DNA from: an uncultured SAR86 cluster bacterium
GTDB lineage: Bacteria > Pseudomonadota > Gammaproteobacteria > Magnimaribacterales > AG-339-G14
NCBI GenBank assembly: GCA_902540995.1
Contig: CACBOY010000008.1
Coordinates: 1-50,462, forward strand
Direction: 5' to 3'
DNA: 50,462 nucleotides
A model generated the notes under the pieces. It saw nothing but the letters and a program-made list of their open reading frames with translations, was not told where the DNA came from and ran no database searches. A program made the translations under genes and the position numbers. Of the stretch, positions 1 to 9,059 are shown piece by piece (within the stretch, counting starts at the first letter, position 1; each line of letters opens with the position of its first letter).

Positions 1-581
1 TAATGAGTTGTAAGAATTATAGTTGTTCCTTTTTTATTTAATTCTATTAAAAACTCCCATAAGGATCTCCTTAATTCTGTATCTACCCCCGCAGTTGGTT
101 CATCTAATATAAGAAGATCAGGATTATTGACCAAAGCTTTTGCAACCATTAATCTTCGTTTCATTCCTCCAGATAAATTTCTACCTTGTTCGTTCCTTTT
201 GTCCCATAGATCTAATCTTTTGAGATAAAACTCACAATTATTTTTAATTTCTGAAAATGGCATGCCGAAAAAACCTGCTTGGTGAAGTAAAATATTATGT
301 ACTGTTTCAAATTGATTAAAGTTTACTTCCTGACCAACGATTCCAATTCTTTTTTTCGCTTCAGAATGATGAGTATCTATATCTAACCCTAAAATATTTA
401 CTTTTCCGGAAGATTTATTCACCAATGAGCTAATAATACCTATCATGGTAGATTTACCCGCTCCATTTGGACCTAATAAAGCATAAAAGTCACCTTGTTC
501 GACTTCAAAACTTATATCGTCTAAAGCTACTAAATTATTATCGTAAATCTTTGTAAGATTTTTGATTTGTAATGCTTTCAA
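1..581 (-). CDS. ABC transporter ATP-binding protein, YadG-like (3' end outside window)
   Basis: ATPase subunit of an ABC-2 type exporter, closely resembling E. coli YadG throughout the visible 193 residues. Walker A GPNGAGKST lies at about residues 37-45, the signature LSGGM at 136-140, Walker B plus D-loop LLILDEPTAGVD at 156-167, and the H-loop histidine is residue 193, where the window ends. The start is taken as TTG at 581-579, one base after the stop of the upstream VWA gene; no ATG or GTG fits and the protein aligns from this point. The membrane partner (YadH-like) would be expected further downstream, outside the window. The exported substrate of this family is unknown to me. Confidence 0.9.
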   Translation of the reverse strand, partial: MKALQIKNLTKIYDNNLVALDDISFEVEQGDFYALLGPNGAGKSTMIGIISSLVNKSSGKVNILGLDIDTHHSEAKKRIGIVGQEVNFNQFETVHNILLHQAGFFGMPFSEIKNNCEFYLKRLDLWDKRNEQGRNLSGGMKRRLMVAKALVNNPDLLILDEPTAGVDTELRRSLWEFLIELNKKGTTIILTTH

Positions 582-582
582 A

Positions 583-1761
583 TTATTTTTTTGATAGAAA
601 AGACATGCCGTCTTCTAAACCTTTTAAAGTCAAAGGGAACATATTGTCATCAATAAGATGTCTTGAAATTTCAATTGAAGATGAGTAATCCCAATGCTCT
701 TCTGGAACTGGGTTTAGCCAAATTAATTTATCGTAAGTGGTCATGATTTTTTTCATCCAAACAGACCCAGCTTCCTCATTCCAATGTTCAATACTACCGC
801 CAGGATTAGTTATTTCATATGGAGCCATAGTTGCATCACCTACAAATATTATTTTGTAATCTGAAGCATATTTATGTATTACGTCCTCAGTTTTAATTCT
901 TTCATTGTGTCTTCTTCTATTGTCTTTCCATACAGTCTCATAAATAAAATTATGAAAATAAAAGTACTCTAAATTTTTAAATTCTGTTTTGCATGCAGAA
1001 AATAATTCTTCACAAATTTTAATATGAGGATCCATTGATCCACCGACATCAAAGAAAACAAGAACTTTTACTGCATTGGTTTTTTCTGGAACCATTTTTA
1101 TATCTAATAAACCGGCATTTTTAGCAGTACTTTTGATTGTGTCATCTAAATCAAGCTCTTCATCATTAGATTGTCTAATAAATTTTCTCAATCTTCTAAG
1201 TGCGACTTTTATATTTCTAGTACCTAACTCAACTGAATCGTCTAAATTTTTAAAATCTCTTTGTTGCCACACTTTTACAGCTTTATTTTGCTTTCCTTCT
1301 CCATCAACTCTAATGCCTTCGGGATGAGAACCAGCATTACCGAAAGGCGATGTACCGCCTGTACCAACCCACTTATCTCCTTTTTGATGTTTTCCTTTTT
1401 GCTCTTCCAATCTTTTTTTGAATTCTGAAAGAAGCTTCTCAAGGCCACCCATTGTTTCAATTTTTTTAAGCTCATCTTCTGTCAAAAACTTTTCAAATTC
1501 TTTCCTTAACCACTCTTCTGGAACCAAAGCCTGGAGAACATCGTCTAAAGTTTCGAGACCTTTAAAGTAAATATCAAAGGCTCTGTCAAACTTATCATAA
1601 TGTTTTTCATCTTTTACAAGAACGGATCTTGATAAATAGTAAAAATCATTAATATCAGCAAAAATTACCTGTTTCTCCAGACCAGATATTAAATCTAGAA
1701 GTTCTCTCAGGGTACACGGTACGCCGACTTCTTTTAGAGTTTTAAAAAGATTTATTAACAT
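583..1761 (-). CDS. VWA domain-containing protein, CoxE-like
   Basis: A 392-residue protein of the CoxE/VWA type usually paired with a MoxR ATPase. The N-terminal 200 residues are helical and charged, with a Gly-rich linker near 130-155. The VWA domain starts near residue 230, with the metal-site loop DVGGSM at 238-243 and a GDAT segment near 308-311. The classical metal-site pattern is DxSxS; here the first serine is glycine (DxGxS), as in many CoxE-type proteins, so metal binding may be altered. The gene follows the MoxR gene by four bases, so the pair probably acts as an AAA+/VWA metal-insertion or complex-remodelling unit. The client protein is not in view. Start is ATG. Confidence 0.85.
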   Translation of the reverse strand: MLINLFKTLKEVGVPCTLRELLDLISGLEKQVIFADINDFYYLSRSVLVKDEKHYDKFDRAFDIYFKGLETLDDVLQALVPEEWLRKEFEKFLTEDELKKIETMGGLEKLLSEFKKRLEEQKGKHQKGDKWVGTGGTSPFGNAGSHPEGIRVDGEGKQNKAVKVWQQRDFKNLDDSVELGTRNIKVALRRLRKFIRQSNDEELDLDDTIKSTAKNAGLLDIKMVPEKTNAVKVLVFFDVGGSMDPHIKICEELFSACKTEFKNLEYFYFHNFIYETVWKDNRRRHNERIKTEDVIHKYASDYKIIFVGDATMAPYEITNPGGSIEHWNEEAGSVWMKKIMTTYDKLIWLNPVPEEHWDYSSSIEISRHLIDDNMFPLTLKGLEDGMSFLSKK

Positions 1762-1765
1762 TCAA

Positions 1766-2620
1766 TTAATTTTGGTTATTGCCTTCTCTCCTGGTCATAA
1801 AAGCCAATCTTTCAAGCAATTGAACATCTTGTTCATTTTTAACCAATGCTCCATATAAAGGTGGAATAGCTTTTGATGGATCTCTATTCTTTAAGATTTC
1901 ATCAGGTAAATCATCTGCCATCAAAAGTTTTAACCAATCAACCAACTCAGAAGTGGAAGGTTTCTTTTTTAAACCAGGGACTTTCCTGACATCGAAGAAG
2001 ATATCCAATGCTTCTTTTACAAGTTTTTCTTTTACTTTTGGGTGATGTACTTTAATGATTTCTTTCATTGTTTCTCTGTCTGGGAAAGATATGTAATGAA
2101 AAAAACATCTTCTTAAGAATGCATCAGGAAGTTCTTTTTCATTGTTACTTGAAATGATCACTATTGGTCTTGTTGTAGCTTTTACAGTTTCTTTAGTCTC
2201 GTAAACATAGAATTCCATTCTGTCTAATTCTTGTAAAAGATCATTTGGAAATTCAATATCAGCTTTATCTATTTCATCAATAAGAAGGACCGCTTGTTTT
2301 TCCGAAGTAAATGCCTCCCAGAGTTTTCCTTTTTGAATATAATTTGAAATGTCTTTTACCCTTTCGTCACCTAATTGAGAATCTCTCAATCTGGTAACGG
2401 CATCGTATTCATATAATCCTTGTTGGGCTTTGGTTGTAGATTTAATGTGCCATTCAATCAATGGAAGGTCTAAAGATTTAGCAACTTCTAATGCAAGCAT
2501 TGTTTTTCCTGTTCCTGGCTCTCCTTTTATTAATAATGGTCTTTCAAGAGCTATTGCTGCATTCACTGAAAGGCTTAGATCGTCTGTAGCTATGTATGAT
2601 TTTGTACCTGTAAATTTCAT
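1766..2620 (-). CDS. MoxR family AAA+ ATPase
   Basis: A 284-residue cytoplasmic AAA+ ATPase. Walker A GEPGTGKT is at 33-40, Walker B VLLIDEIDKA at 111-120, sensor-1 asparagines at 159-160 and a candidate arginine finger at 170-171. A proline- and lysine-rich C-terminal lid follows. MoxR ATPases work with a VWA protein as chaperones for metal cofactor insertion or complex assembly, and the next gene downstream is exactly such a VWA protein. The ATG start has AGGAAA upstream. It heads a likely three-gene unit (MoxR, VWA, ABC ATPase); whether the ABC exporter is functionally linked or only co-transcribed cannot be told. Confidence 0.92.
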   Translation of the reverse strand: MKFTGTKSYIATDDLSLSVNAAIALERPLLIKGEPGTGKTMLALEVAKSLDLPLIEWHIKSTTKAQQGLYEYDAVTRLRDSQLGDERVKDISNYIQKGKLWEAFTSEKQAVLLIDEIDKADIEFPNDLLQELDRMEFYVYETKETVKATTRPIVIISSNNEKELPDAFLRRCFFHYISFPDRETMKEIIKVHHPKVKEKLVKEALDIFFDVRKVPGLKKKPSTSELVDWLKLLMADDLPDEILKNRDPSKAIPPLYGALVKNEQDVQLLERLAFMTRREGNNQN

Positions 2621-2675
2621 TTATTTTCCTAATTTGAGTATTTTTTAAAAATCTATAATAACAATATTTTAAGTA

Positions 2676-3482
2676 TTATTTCTTAATTCTTAATTTTGCT
2701 AATTGTTTTGATTGGCCTACTAAATTACCTTTAGAATCCCAGATTTCCCTATCTTCTTCAATATAGTTATTGGTTATAAATTCAGTTTTAGCAATAACTT
2801 TTAAAGGGCCAGGTTCAGGTATGTTTCTAATGTGAGATGTTAACGTAAGTGTTGGAACCCATCCTACAGTGCCTAATTTGTTATAAATAGGTGGAGTTGT
2901 TGCATCTAAAAATAAAATGAGCCCAAAAAGATTTACTGGTCCGCCATCTTTCCATCCCATATACAACTTTAAGGTAGCTTGATTTTCTTCCTTAGGATTT
3001 TCCCACCATATAGAATCTGAGCAATATTTTTTTTCTAGATTTTTATCCAGTTTAGGACTGAAACCTTCTTTGTAGGGAACTTGCGTACATGTTTCATAAT
3101 CTTCGAAATTAGGTTCACTTCTTAAATTTTCTTTTAAGCCTTTCATCTTTGAAAAATCTGTAAAAGTTACTGTGGTAAAAATCTTTAAATTTCCTTTTTG
3201 ACTCAGCGAAACATGTGCAGTTGAAGTACTTTTAGTGGATGCTATTTTTGATACTTCGATGTCTGCAGGTCCGAACTCAACTCTATCTATATAGTTTGCT
3301 GATAGAACCAAAGGATCTTTATGATCAAGGTACTCTGAACTAGCCTTTGCAAGCAAAGACATTGAATATCCACCATTAGCAGTATGCCCGATACTCCAGT
3401 TATCTGAAATATTTGCTGTAAAATTACCACTTGAGGTTTCAGTTACTTTTATAGCATCTTCAAAGTTTTTAGAAATACTCAT
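2676..3482 (-). CDS. Acyl-CoA thioesterase family protein (double hotdog)
   Basis: A 268-residue protein of the TesB-like thioesterase superfamily. The first half has the hotdog helix pattern GHTANGGYSMSLLAKA at about 32-47, followed by strands leading to a second, more divergent hotdog repeat (roughly 165-265). These enzymes hydrolyse acyl-CoA thioesters; chain length cannot be predicted. It stands alone on the minus strand and diverges from tatD with only 24 bases between the two start codons, so at least one promoter must lie inside a neighbouring gene. The ATG start fits the alignment of the first domain. Confidence 0.75.
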   Translation of the reverse strand: MSISKNFEDAIKVTETSSGNFTANISDNWSIGHTANGGYSMSLLAKASSEYLDHKDPLVLSANYIDRVEFGPADIEVSKIASTKSTSTAHVSLSQKGNLKIFTTVTFTDFSKMKGLKENLRSEPNFEDYETCTQVPYKEGFSPKLDKNLEKKYCSDSIWWENPKEENQATLKLYMGWKDGGPVNLFGLILFLDATTPPIYNKLGTVGWVPTLTLTSHIRNIPEPGPLKVIAKTEFITNNYIEEDREIWDSKGNLVGQSKQLAKLRIKK

Positions 3483-3506
3483 ATGTAGTTTTAATCATAA
3501 ATTTAA

Positions 3507-4292
3507 ATGAAAACTAATTCTTATTTTGACATAGGAGCCAACTTAACTCATGAATCTTTTGATAAAGATTTAATAACAGTTATTGAAGAAGCTAAACAAA
3601 ATAACGTAAAAAAAATTTGTATAACAAGTACTTCAATAGAAGATACAAGGGTTTCTTTAAAATTATTAGAGAATGACCAAGATTTCTTCATAACTACTTG
3701 TGGTATTCATCCTCATTACGCAGACACATTTGAAGAGTCTAATATTCGAGAGATAAAAGAATTAAGTGAACACCCTTCTGTAAAAGCTATTGGGGAGACA
3801 GGATTAGATTTTAATAGAAACTACTCGAAGAAAGATAATCAAATATTATGTTTTAAGTCACAAATTAAAGTAGCTCAAGATCTAAATCTGCCTCTTTTCT
3901 TACATCAACGAGATGCGCACAAAGATTTTATGAATTGTTTTAGTAACATAGATCTCAAAGTAAATGCTGTAGTTCATTGTTTTACAGGGGAAAAAGAAGA
4001 ATTTTATGAATATCTCGATAAAGGTTTTTGGATAGGATTTACCGGTTGGATTTGTGATCCAGTAAGGGGAAAACATATGATTGATTTAATAGCTAATATG
4101 CCTCTAGAAAGAATCATGATAGAAACGGATTCACCTTATTTACTTCCTAAAAATCTTAAAATTAAGGGTAGAAGAAACGAGCCAAAGTTTATTGATGAAG
4201 TTGCAAAGAAAATAGCTAAATTACAAAATAAAGATTTAGAGGAAATCACTCAAATATTTTTTGAAAACAGTCAAAAATTCTTCAATCTTTAA
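3507..4292 (+). CDS. tatD: TatD family metal-dependent deoxyribonuclease
   Basis: A 261-residue TIM-barrel hydrolase, collinear with E. coli TatD from the first residues. It carries FDIGANLT at 7-14, in the position where other family members have HxH; E. coli TatD has the same change. Metal ligands are E97 (GETGLDFNR), H133 (FLHQRDAH), H157 (VVHCFTG) and D208 (IETDSPYLLP). TatD is a cytoplasmic 3'-5' exonuclease linked to DNA repair of oxidative damage. No tatABC genes are nearby. Its stop overlaps the stop of the convergent racemase gene in the shared palindrome TTAA. Confidence 0.93.
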   Translation: MKTNSYFDIGANLTHESFDKDLITVIEEAKQNNVKKICITSTSIEDTRVSLKLLENDQDFFITTCGIHPHYADTFEESNIREIKELSEHPSVKAIGETGLDFNRNYSKKDNQILCFKSQIKVAQDLNLPLFLHQRDAHKDFMNCFSNIDLKVNAVVHCFTGEKEEFYEYLDKGFWIGFTGWICDPVRGKHMIDLIANMPLERIMIETDSPYLLPKNLKIKGRRNEPKFIDEVAKKIAKLQNKDLEEITQIFFENSQKFFNL

Positions 4293-5422
4293 CCTTCGGA
4301 AATAATCTGTTGAGTAGTTAATTCAGTAAATTTTTCCTCTAACCCGAGAGAAATTATGATTTCTTTAGTATGAGTTCCTACTTTTACTGGAGGATGACTT
4401 ACTTCACTTTTAGAATAGGAAAACTTTGGTGCTGGAGAAGGTTGGGTTACATTATCCAACTCAAAGAAAGATTTTCTTTCAATATTATGCTCATGATTTA
4501 TAGCTTCATTCATTGAAAGAACAGGAGCAAAACAAATATCAGTCCCTTCCATTATTTGACACCATTCATCACGAGTTTTTTCTTTAAATCTGGTTTCTAA
4601 ATTTTCTCTTAAAGCTGGCCATGAATTTTTATCCATTTGGTTATCAAAAATATCTTCATCAATATTCATTTTTTCTCTCAATAATGAATAAAATTGTGGC
4701 TCTATTGAACCTATAGAAACAAACTTTCCATCTTTACATTCATAACAGCCGTAAAAATGTGCAGCACCATCAAGTAAGTTAGAATCTCTTGTATCGGTCC
4801 AAATACCTGAATTCAACATTCCATACATCATGCTCATTAATAAAGCCGATCCCTCAGTCATAGCTGCGTCAATAACTTGTCCTTTTCCTTCTTTGTTTAC
4901 AGTGTTTAAAGCTGCACATACCCCAAGAGCAAGTAACATACCTCCTCCTCCGAAGTCGCCAATTAAATTTAATGGAGGTGGTGGTGGAGTATCTTTCTTA
5001 CCAATTGCCCCAAGAACGCCACTTAAAGCAATGTAATTTATATCGTGTCCTGCAGAATTAGCTAGTGGTCCATTTTGGCCCCATCCAGTCATCCTCCCGA
5101 AAATTAACTTAGGATTAATATTTAGAAGTTCGTCTGGTCCAAGATTATTCTTCTCCATGACTCCAGGTCTAAATCCTTCAATCAAAACATCTGCAGACTC
5201 AACTAATTTTTTAATTATGTCTTGTCCCTCTGGTTTTCTAATGTCTACTGCTATTGATTTTTTTCCTCTGGAAGCAATATCCGAACTAGAACCTCTTCCA
5301 GCAGCCGTAATTCTTTCAACAGAAATTACTTCTGCTCCCATATCAGCCAAAATCATTCCGCAAAATGGTGCTGGACCAATTCCAGCCATTTCAATAACTT
5401 TTATATCTTTAAGTGGACCCAT
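4289..5422 (-). CDS. Alpha-methylacyl-CoA racemase (CaiB/BaiF family)
   Basis: A 377-residue class III CoA-transferase-fold enzyme. It begins with the racemase-typical segment EMAGIGPAPFCGMILADMGA. H126 (GHDINY), D156 (IGDFGGGG) and E241 fall at the same numbers as the catalytic residues known for the Mycobacterium MCR racemase, so racemase activity rather than CoA transfer is the best call. The enzyme interconverts R and S 2-methylacyl-CoA so that branched acyl chains can enter beta-oxidation. The ATG start lies inside the end of the MMPL gene upstream (14-base overlap), which suggests translational coupling. Confidence 0.9.
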   Translation of the reverse strand: MGPLKDIKVIEMAGIGPAPFCGMILADMGAEVISVERITAAGRGSSSDIASRGKKSIAVDIRKPEGQDIIKKLVESADVLIEGFRPGVMEKNNLGPDELLNINPKLIFGRMTGWGQNGPLANSAGHDINYIALSGVLGAIGKKDTPPPPPLNLIGDFGGGGMLLALGVCAALNTVNKEGKGQVIDAAMTEGSALLMSMMYGMLNSGIWTDTRDSNLLDGAAHFYGCYECKDGKFVSIGSIEPQFYSLLREKMNIDEDIFDNQMDKNSWPALRENLETRFKEKTRDEWCQIMEGTDICFAPVLSMNEAINHEHNIERKSFFELDNVTQPSPAPKFSYSKSEVSHPPVKVGTHTKEIIISLGLEEKFTELTTQQIISEG

Positions 5423-7868
5423 TTATATTTCTCCCAAAAGGTTTTAAATGCCTGATTAAAACAGGTAATAACATTAATGCTGCTAATATCGCTACGATCA
5501 TAGAAAATGAAGTGAATATCCCAAAAAATACACTGGGATTAAAGTTAGAGCTTACTAAGATCATAAAGCCCAAAACTATAGTTAGAGAAGTGTAAAACAT
5601 TGCTCTACCAATTGTCGCATGACTATTTTTTATAGCTAAATCATAATTTTTTTGAAGTTCGTATTCTTTTAAAAATCTATGAACGTAATGAATGGTATTA
5701 TCTACTCCGATCCCAATACTGATTGCTGCAACAGTTACAGTCATAATATCAAGTGGAATGCCAGACCAGCCTATTATTCCAAGAACACTTGCAGCAGATA
5801 ATAAGTTAGGAATCATGGCTATTAGAGCCATATATAAAGACCTAAATAAAATAATAAACATTATAAAGATTGCACTGAATACAATTGTTAGACTTCCAAT
5901 TAAGGATTGGAATAAACTCTGAAGAAGGTTGTTATAAATTACTGAGATACCGGATAAATAAAATTGTTCTTCACTGAGATCATAATTTTGAATCAAATCA
6001 TTTTTAACTTCCTCGATAAGATTTTTTCTATTTAGTCCATCCATAGATTCAATTACTCTTGCAGATAATCTGACTTGATTGTCGTCTTCTGATATATACG
6101 AACTAAGAAGTTGATTATTAATATCTTCAGGTAGAACTTTTCTAAGTAACGCGAGTTCAAGATCATCTAAGGTTTCTCCCTTAGCTATTTCAGCTAATTT
6201 TATTGCGCTGGAAACAGAAAGAACTTTTCCAATTTCAGGTCTCCCTTCTAAATAATCATGGATTTCTTCTAGATAAGATAAATTTTGGGAATTGAACCAG
6301 TAACCATACTCTTCAGTCTCTATTCCAAAGTCATCGAAGTCCTCTTCAAACTCTTCATTAATTTCTAAATCGCTTTCTGGAGCAGAAATAATTATGTCCA
6401 AAGGTGCGGTACCGCCTAGCTTTTTATCAATCAATGAAAGTCCTTGATAGATTTCAGTTGTAGGTTTGAAATAGTCAATAAACTTATTTTCTACACTTAG
6501 CTTATTAATACCGACTAGTGCAAAAACGAAACCTAGCAAGGATGTTAATAAAATGACATTTTTAAATCTAACTACCAAAGAATTTATCCAAGTTGTAAAC
6601 CCAGAAGAATAATCAACTTTAGTATCTTTAACATTTTTTTTCATTAATGAAGCAAGAGAACCAAAGAATATAAAAGATACTGTGAAAGCAATAAAAATAC
6701 TCAATACCATTAATAATCCAAAATCAATAATTGGTCTTATGTCGCTGATTATTAATGATGCAAAAGCGACCATTGTTGTAAGAGCTGTATAAAGACAAGG
6801 AAGAAACATTTGTGAAAGAGTTTTTTTAAGAGCTTCATTATGGGAAAGTTCGCTAAATCTAGAAGTAATTTCTCTATACCTGACAACCAAATGAACTGTG
6901 AGAGAAATTCCAATTATCATTAATAAAGCAATGAAATTAGCTGAAACCACAGTCACTTTCCAGCCCATCCAGCTTATTAGTCCAGTAGTAAAAAGCGCCG
7001 ATAAACCAGCAGAAATCAATGGAATGACAACCCATCTAAATTGTCTAAAAATAAGAGAGAGAATCAAGACAAACATAAAAAATACAGCTATTCCAAAGGT
7101 AAGTAAGTCTTGTTGAATCATTTTTATAGTATCGTGGGCAATCATCGCTCCGCCACCTAAAAAAATTTCTCCTTCATCTTTATAGTTATTTGTAATATCT
7201 CTTACTTCATTTATAAGAATTGCCTCATTAGATAGATTGATTTTTTTTTGTTTATCTATTCTTAAATCAAGAATTTCTAAATTATTATTGAAAGTTTCCA
7301 CATCTAAAGAATTCTTTTGATCCAACAAATCGTATCTTTCAGAAATTAATTTTTGATACTCTTTGTTTTGCTCTAAAGACATTTGAAATGCAATGGTTTT
7401 CAAATCTTCACTGATTAATAACCCTCTATAAACCTGATTGGTTTCAAATTCATATTTTGCTTTATCTAAATTTACATTTTCAGTTGATAAAGTAATGACA
7501 TTTTCAGCGAGCTCACTTATAGATTGTTCTGAATATTTAAGGAGAGGTACATCAAATAAACTTAAAACGTTTTTGATGCCATTAACTTTCTTAAGATCCT
7601 CGACAAGATTTTTTAAAAGAGAGACGGTTTCAATCGTGAAAATATCTTTATTGGGTGTAAAAGCAATGACGAGAAAGTCGGAAGAACCATATTTTCTTGA
7701 ATTTTCTCGATACGTCTTTAAATCAGGATCATTATCTAGTAGCAAGGTATCTGATGATGCATCTAATTGAAACTTAGGAAGTCCTAAAAGACTTATTAAA
7801 GACAATACAATTAGGAAAAAGATAAAAAGTTTTGACTTATCTACTAAAAAATTAAAAAAAATATTCAT
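5409..7868 (-). CDS. MMPL/RND-family transporter
   Basis: An 819-residue inner-membrane protein with the RND layout: one N-terminal membrane helix (about 12-30), a large periplasmic loop to about 250, five or six helices, a second loop rich in acidic residues (about 495-640), then a second helix bundle. The second bundle contains GIGVDNTIHYVHRF, the proton-relay-type motif of MMPL proteins. This type (including HpnN-like proteins) moves lipids or hydrophobic molecules out of the membrane. The ATG overlaps the stop of trhO as ATGA. No membrane-fusion partner or outer-membrane channel is adjacent, which fits MMPL rather than tripartite drug efflux. The substrate is unknown. Confidence 0.88.
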   Translation of the reverse strand: MNIFFNFLVDKSKLFIFFLIVLSLISLLGLPKFQLDASSDTLLLDNDPDLKTYRENSRKYGSSDFLVIAFTPNKDIFTIETVSLLKNLVEDLKKVNGIKNVLSLFDVPLLKYSEQSISELAENVITLSTENVNLDKAKYEFETNQVYRGLLISEDLKTIAFQMSLEQNKEYQKLISERYDLLDQKNSLDVETFNNNLEILDLRIDKQKKINLSNEAILINEVRDITNNYKDEGEIFLGGGAMIAHDTIKMIQQDLLTFGIAVFFMFVLILSLIFRQFRWVVIPLISAGLSALFTTGLISWMGWKVTVVSANFIALLMIIGISLTVHLVVRYREITSRFSELSHNEALKKTLSQMFLPCLYTALTTMVAFASLIISDIRPIIDFGLLMVLSIFIAFTVSFIFFGSLASLMKKNVKDTKVDYSSGFTTWINSLVVRFKNVILLTSLLGFVFALVGINKLSVENKFIDYFKPTTEIYQGLSLIDKKLGGTAPLDIIISAPESDLEINEEFEEDFDDFGIETEEYGYWFNSQNLSYLEEIHDYLEGRPEIGKVLSVSSAIKLAEIAKGETLDDLELALLRKVLPEDINNQLLSSYISEDDNQVRLSARVIESMDGLNRKNLIEEVKNDLIQNYDLSEEQFYLSGISVIYNNLLQSLFQSLIGSLTIVFSAIFIMFIILFRSLYMALIAMIPNLLSAASVLGIIGWSGIPLDIMTVTVAAISIGIGVDNTIHYVHRFLKEYELQKNYDLAIKNSHATIGRAMFYTSLTIVLGFMILVSSNFNPSVFFGIFTSFSMIVAILAALMLLPVLIRHLKPFGRNINGST

Positions 7869-8734
7869 GTTTTTTTCATATCAAATTGCTTTTGACGTTC
7901 TGCATATCTAGTTCTATCTGACTCAGATTTTTCAAAAAAACAATTATGGCAAGAAATACCTTTTTTATATTCCCTTCTTTTTAAATCTTCCTCAGAGAGA
8001 GGTCTTCTGCAAGCATAACATTGTCTAAAATCTCCAGGCACAAGATCCTTTGTTACAGTAACTCTTTCATCAAAAACAAAACAATCTCCTTGCCAAGATG
8101 ATTTATCCTTGGATTCTGATAGAAAATTTAATATTCCACCTTGAAGTTGATAAATATTAGTCAAGCCTTCTTCTTCAAATGAATGTAATGACTTTTCACA
8201 ACGAATCCCGCCAGTACAAAAAATTCCAATATTTTTATCCTTTAATTTCTTTTTATTTTTTTTTAAAAAATTTTTAAATTCTCTAAAATTTTTTGTGTCC
8301 GGAGAAATAGAATTTCTGAAAGTTCCTACCTTATTTTCATAGTCATTTCTTACGTCAATGACAATGTTCTTGGAATCTTGAATAAAGTTGTGCCATTCCG
8401 AAGGAGTAAGGTATTTTCCCTTATGATTATAGGATTTACCATTGGTACCCGATGGCACAAGCTCTTTTCTAGTTTTAATTTTTAATCTTTTAAAAGGCGA
8501 TGTATTTGAATAAGAAAATCGAAACACTACCTCACTAACTAAATTGTTTAAATATAAATTTAGATCTTCTAAAGCTTTATCTTTATTAGAAGAAATAGTG
8601 GCATTTATTCCCTCTGGAGTAAGGATAATAGTTCCTTTTATATGTCTTTTAATGCAATGATCTCTTAAACCATCTTCTAATTCCTTGTATTTAGGAAATT
8701 CAAAACATTTATAAAAAGTTCCTATCTTGAACAC
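7865..8734 (-). CDS. trhO: tRNA uridine-34 hydroxylase TrhO (rhodanese-related, YceA type)
   Basis: A 289-residue protein matching TrhO/YceA: an N-terminal ferredoxin-like domain with the conserved GTIILTPEGINATI strand (34-47), a rhodanese domain with the active-site loop CTGGIRCEKS at 173-182, and a C-terminal Cys-rich tail (CYACRRP and CHNC). TrhO makes 5-hydroxyuridine at the wobble position of tRNA, using oxygen. The start codon is GTG with no strong Shine-Dalgarno; the segment MFKIGTFYKC matches the usual N-terminus. It lies between the BolA gene (14-base gap) and the MMPL gene (4-base overlap). Confidence 0.92.
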   Translation of the reverse strand: MFKIGTFYKCFEFPKYKELEDGLRDHCIKRHIKGTIILTPEGINATISSNKDKALEDLNLYLNNLVSEVVFRFSYSNTSPFKRLKIKTRKELVPSGTNGKSYNHKGKYLTPSEWHNFIQDSKNIVIDVRNDYENKVGTFRNSISPDTKNFREFKNFLKKNKKKLKDKNIGIFCTGGIRCEKSLHSFEEEGLTNIYQLQGGILNFLSESKDKSSWQGDCFVFDERVTVTKDLVPGDFRQCYACRRPLSEEDLKRREYKKGISCHNCFFEKSESDRTRYAERQKQFDMKKT

Positions 8735-8748
8735 GAGATATTCTAAAG

Positions 8749-9054
8749 TTAACTGGATCCACCCAAACAGTCAGGGGAATCCGAGCTAGATTGGTTGTTG
8801 CTCTCCCATTCAGTTTTGGTGAAAGGATGGATTGCTATTGCGTGAATAAGTTTCATTTCATCGCTAAGTACTTTATAAATTAATTGGTGTCTTTGAACTG
8901 GTCTCAAATTCTCAAATTCATCAGATACAACCGTTACCTTGAAATGTGATTCAGCTCCATCTGGAACATTATGATTGGGACTTTCGTTAATAACTTCTAC
9001 AAAACATGAGGATATTTCGGTTTTTAACTTTTCTTCTATTTTATCTTTGATCAT
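8749..9054 (-). CDS. BolA family protein
   Basis: A 101-residue protein with the complete BolA fold and the signature RPVQRHQLIYKVL at 51-63, followed by HAIAIHPFTKTEW. Conserved histidines are H56, H71 and H76. BolA proteins bind [2Fe-2S] clusters together with monothiol glutaredoxins and influence iron homeostasis, cell shape and stress response. The low-complexity serine-rich tail after residue 84 is typical of BolA proper. No glutaredoxin gene is adjacent. It follows the GPH transporter gene by five bases and precedes trhO. Confidence 0.9.
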   Translation of the reverse strand: MIKDKIEEKLKTEISSCFVEVINESPNHNVPDGAESHFKVTVVSDEFENLRPVQRHQLIYKVLSDEMKLIHAIAIHPFTKTEWESNNQSSSDSPDCLGGSS

Positions 9055-9059
9055 TTTTG

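Noticed and set aside
7438-7770. 110-codon open frame on the plus strand opposite the MMPL gene
   Set aside because: Lies wholly inside a well-supported gene on the other strand and has no recognisable domain.
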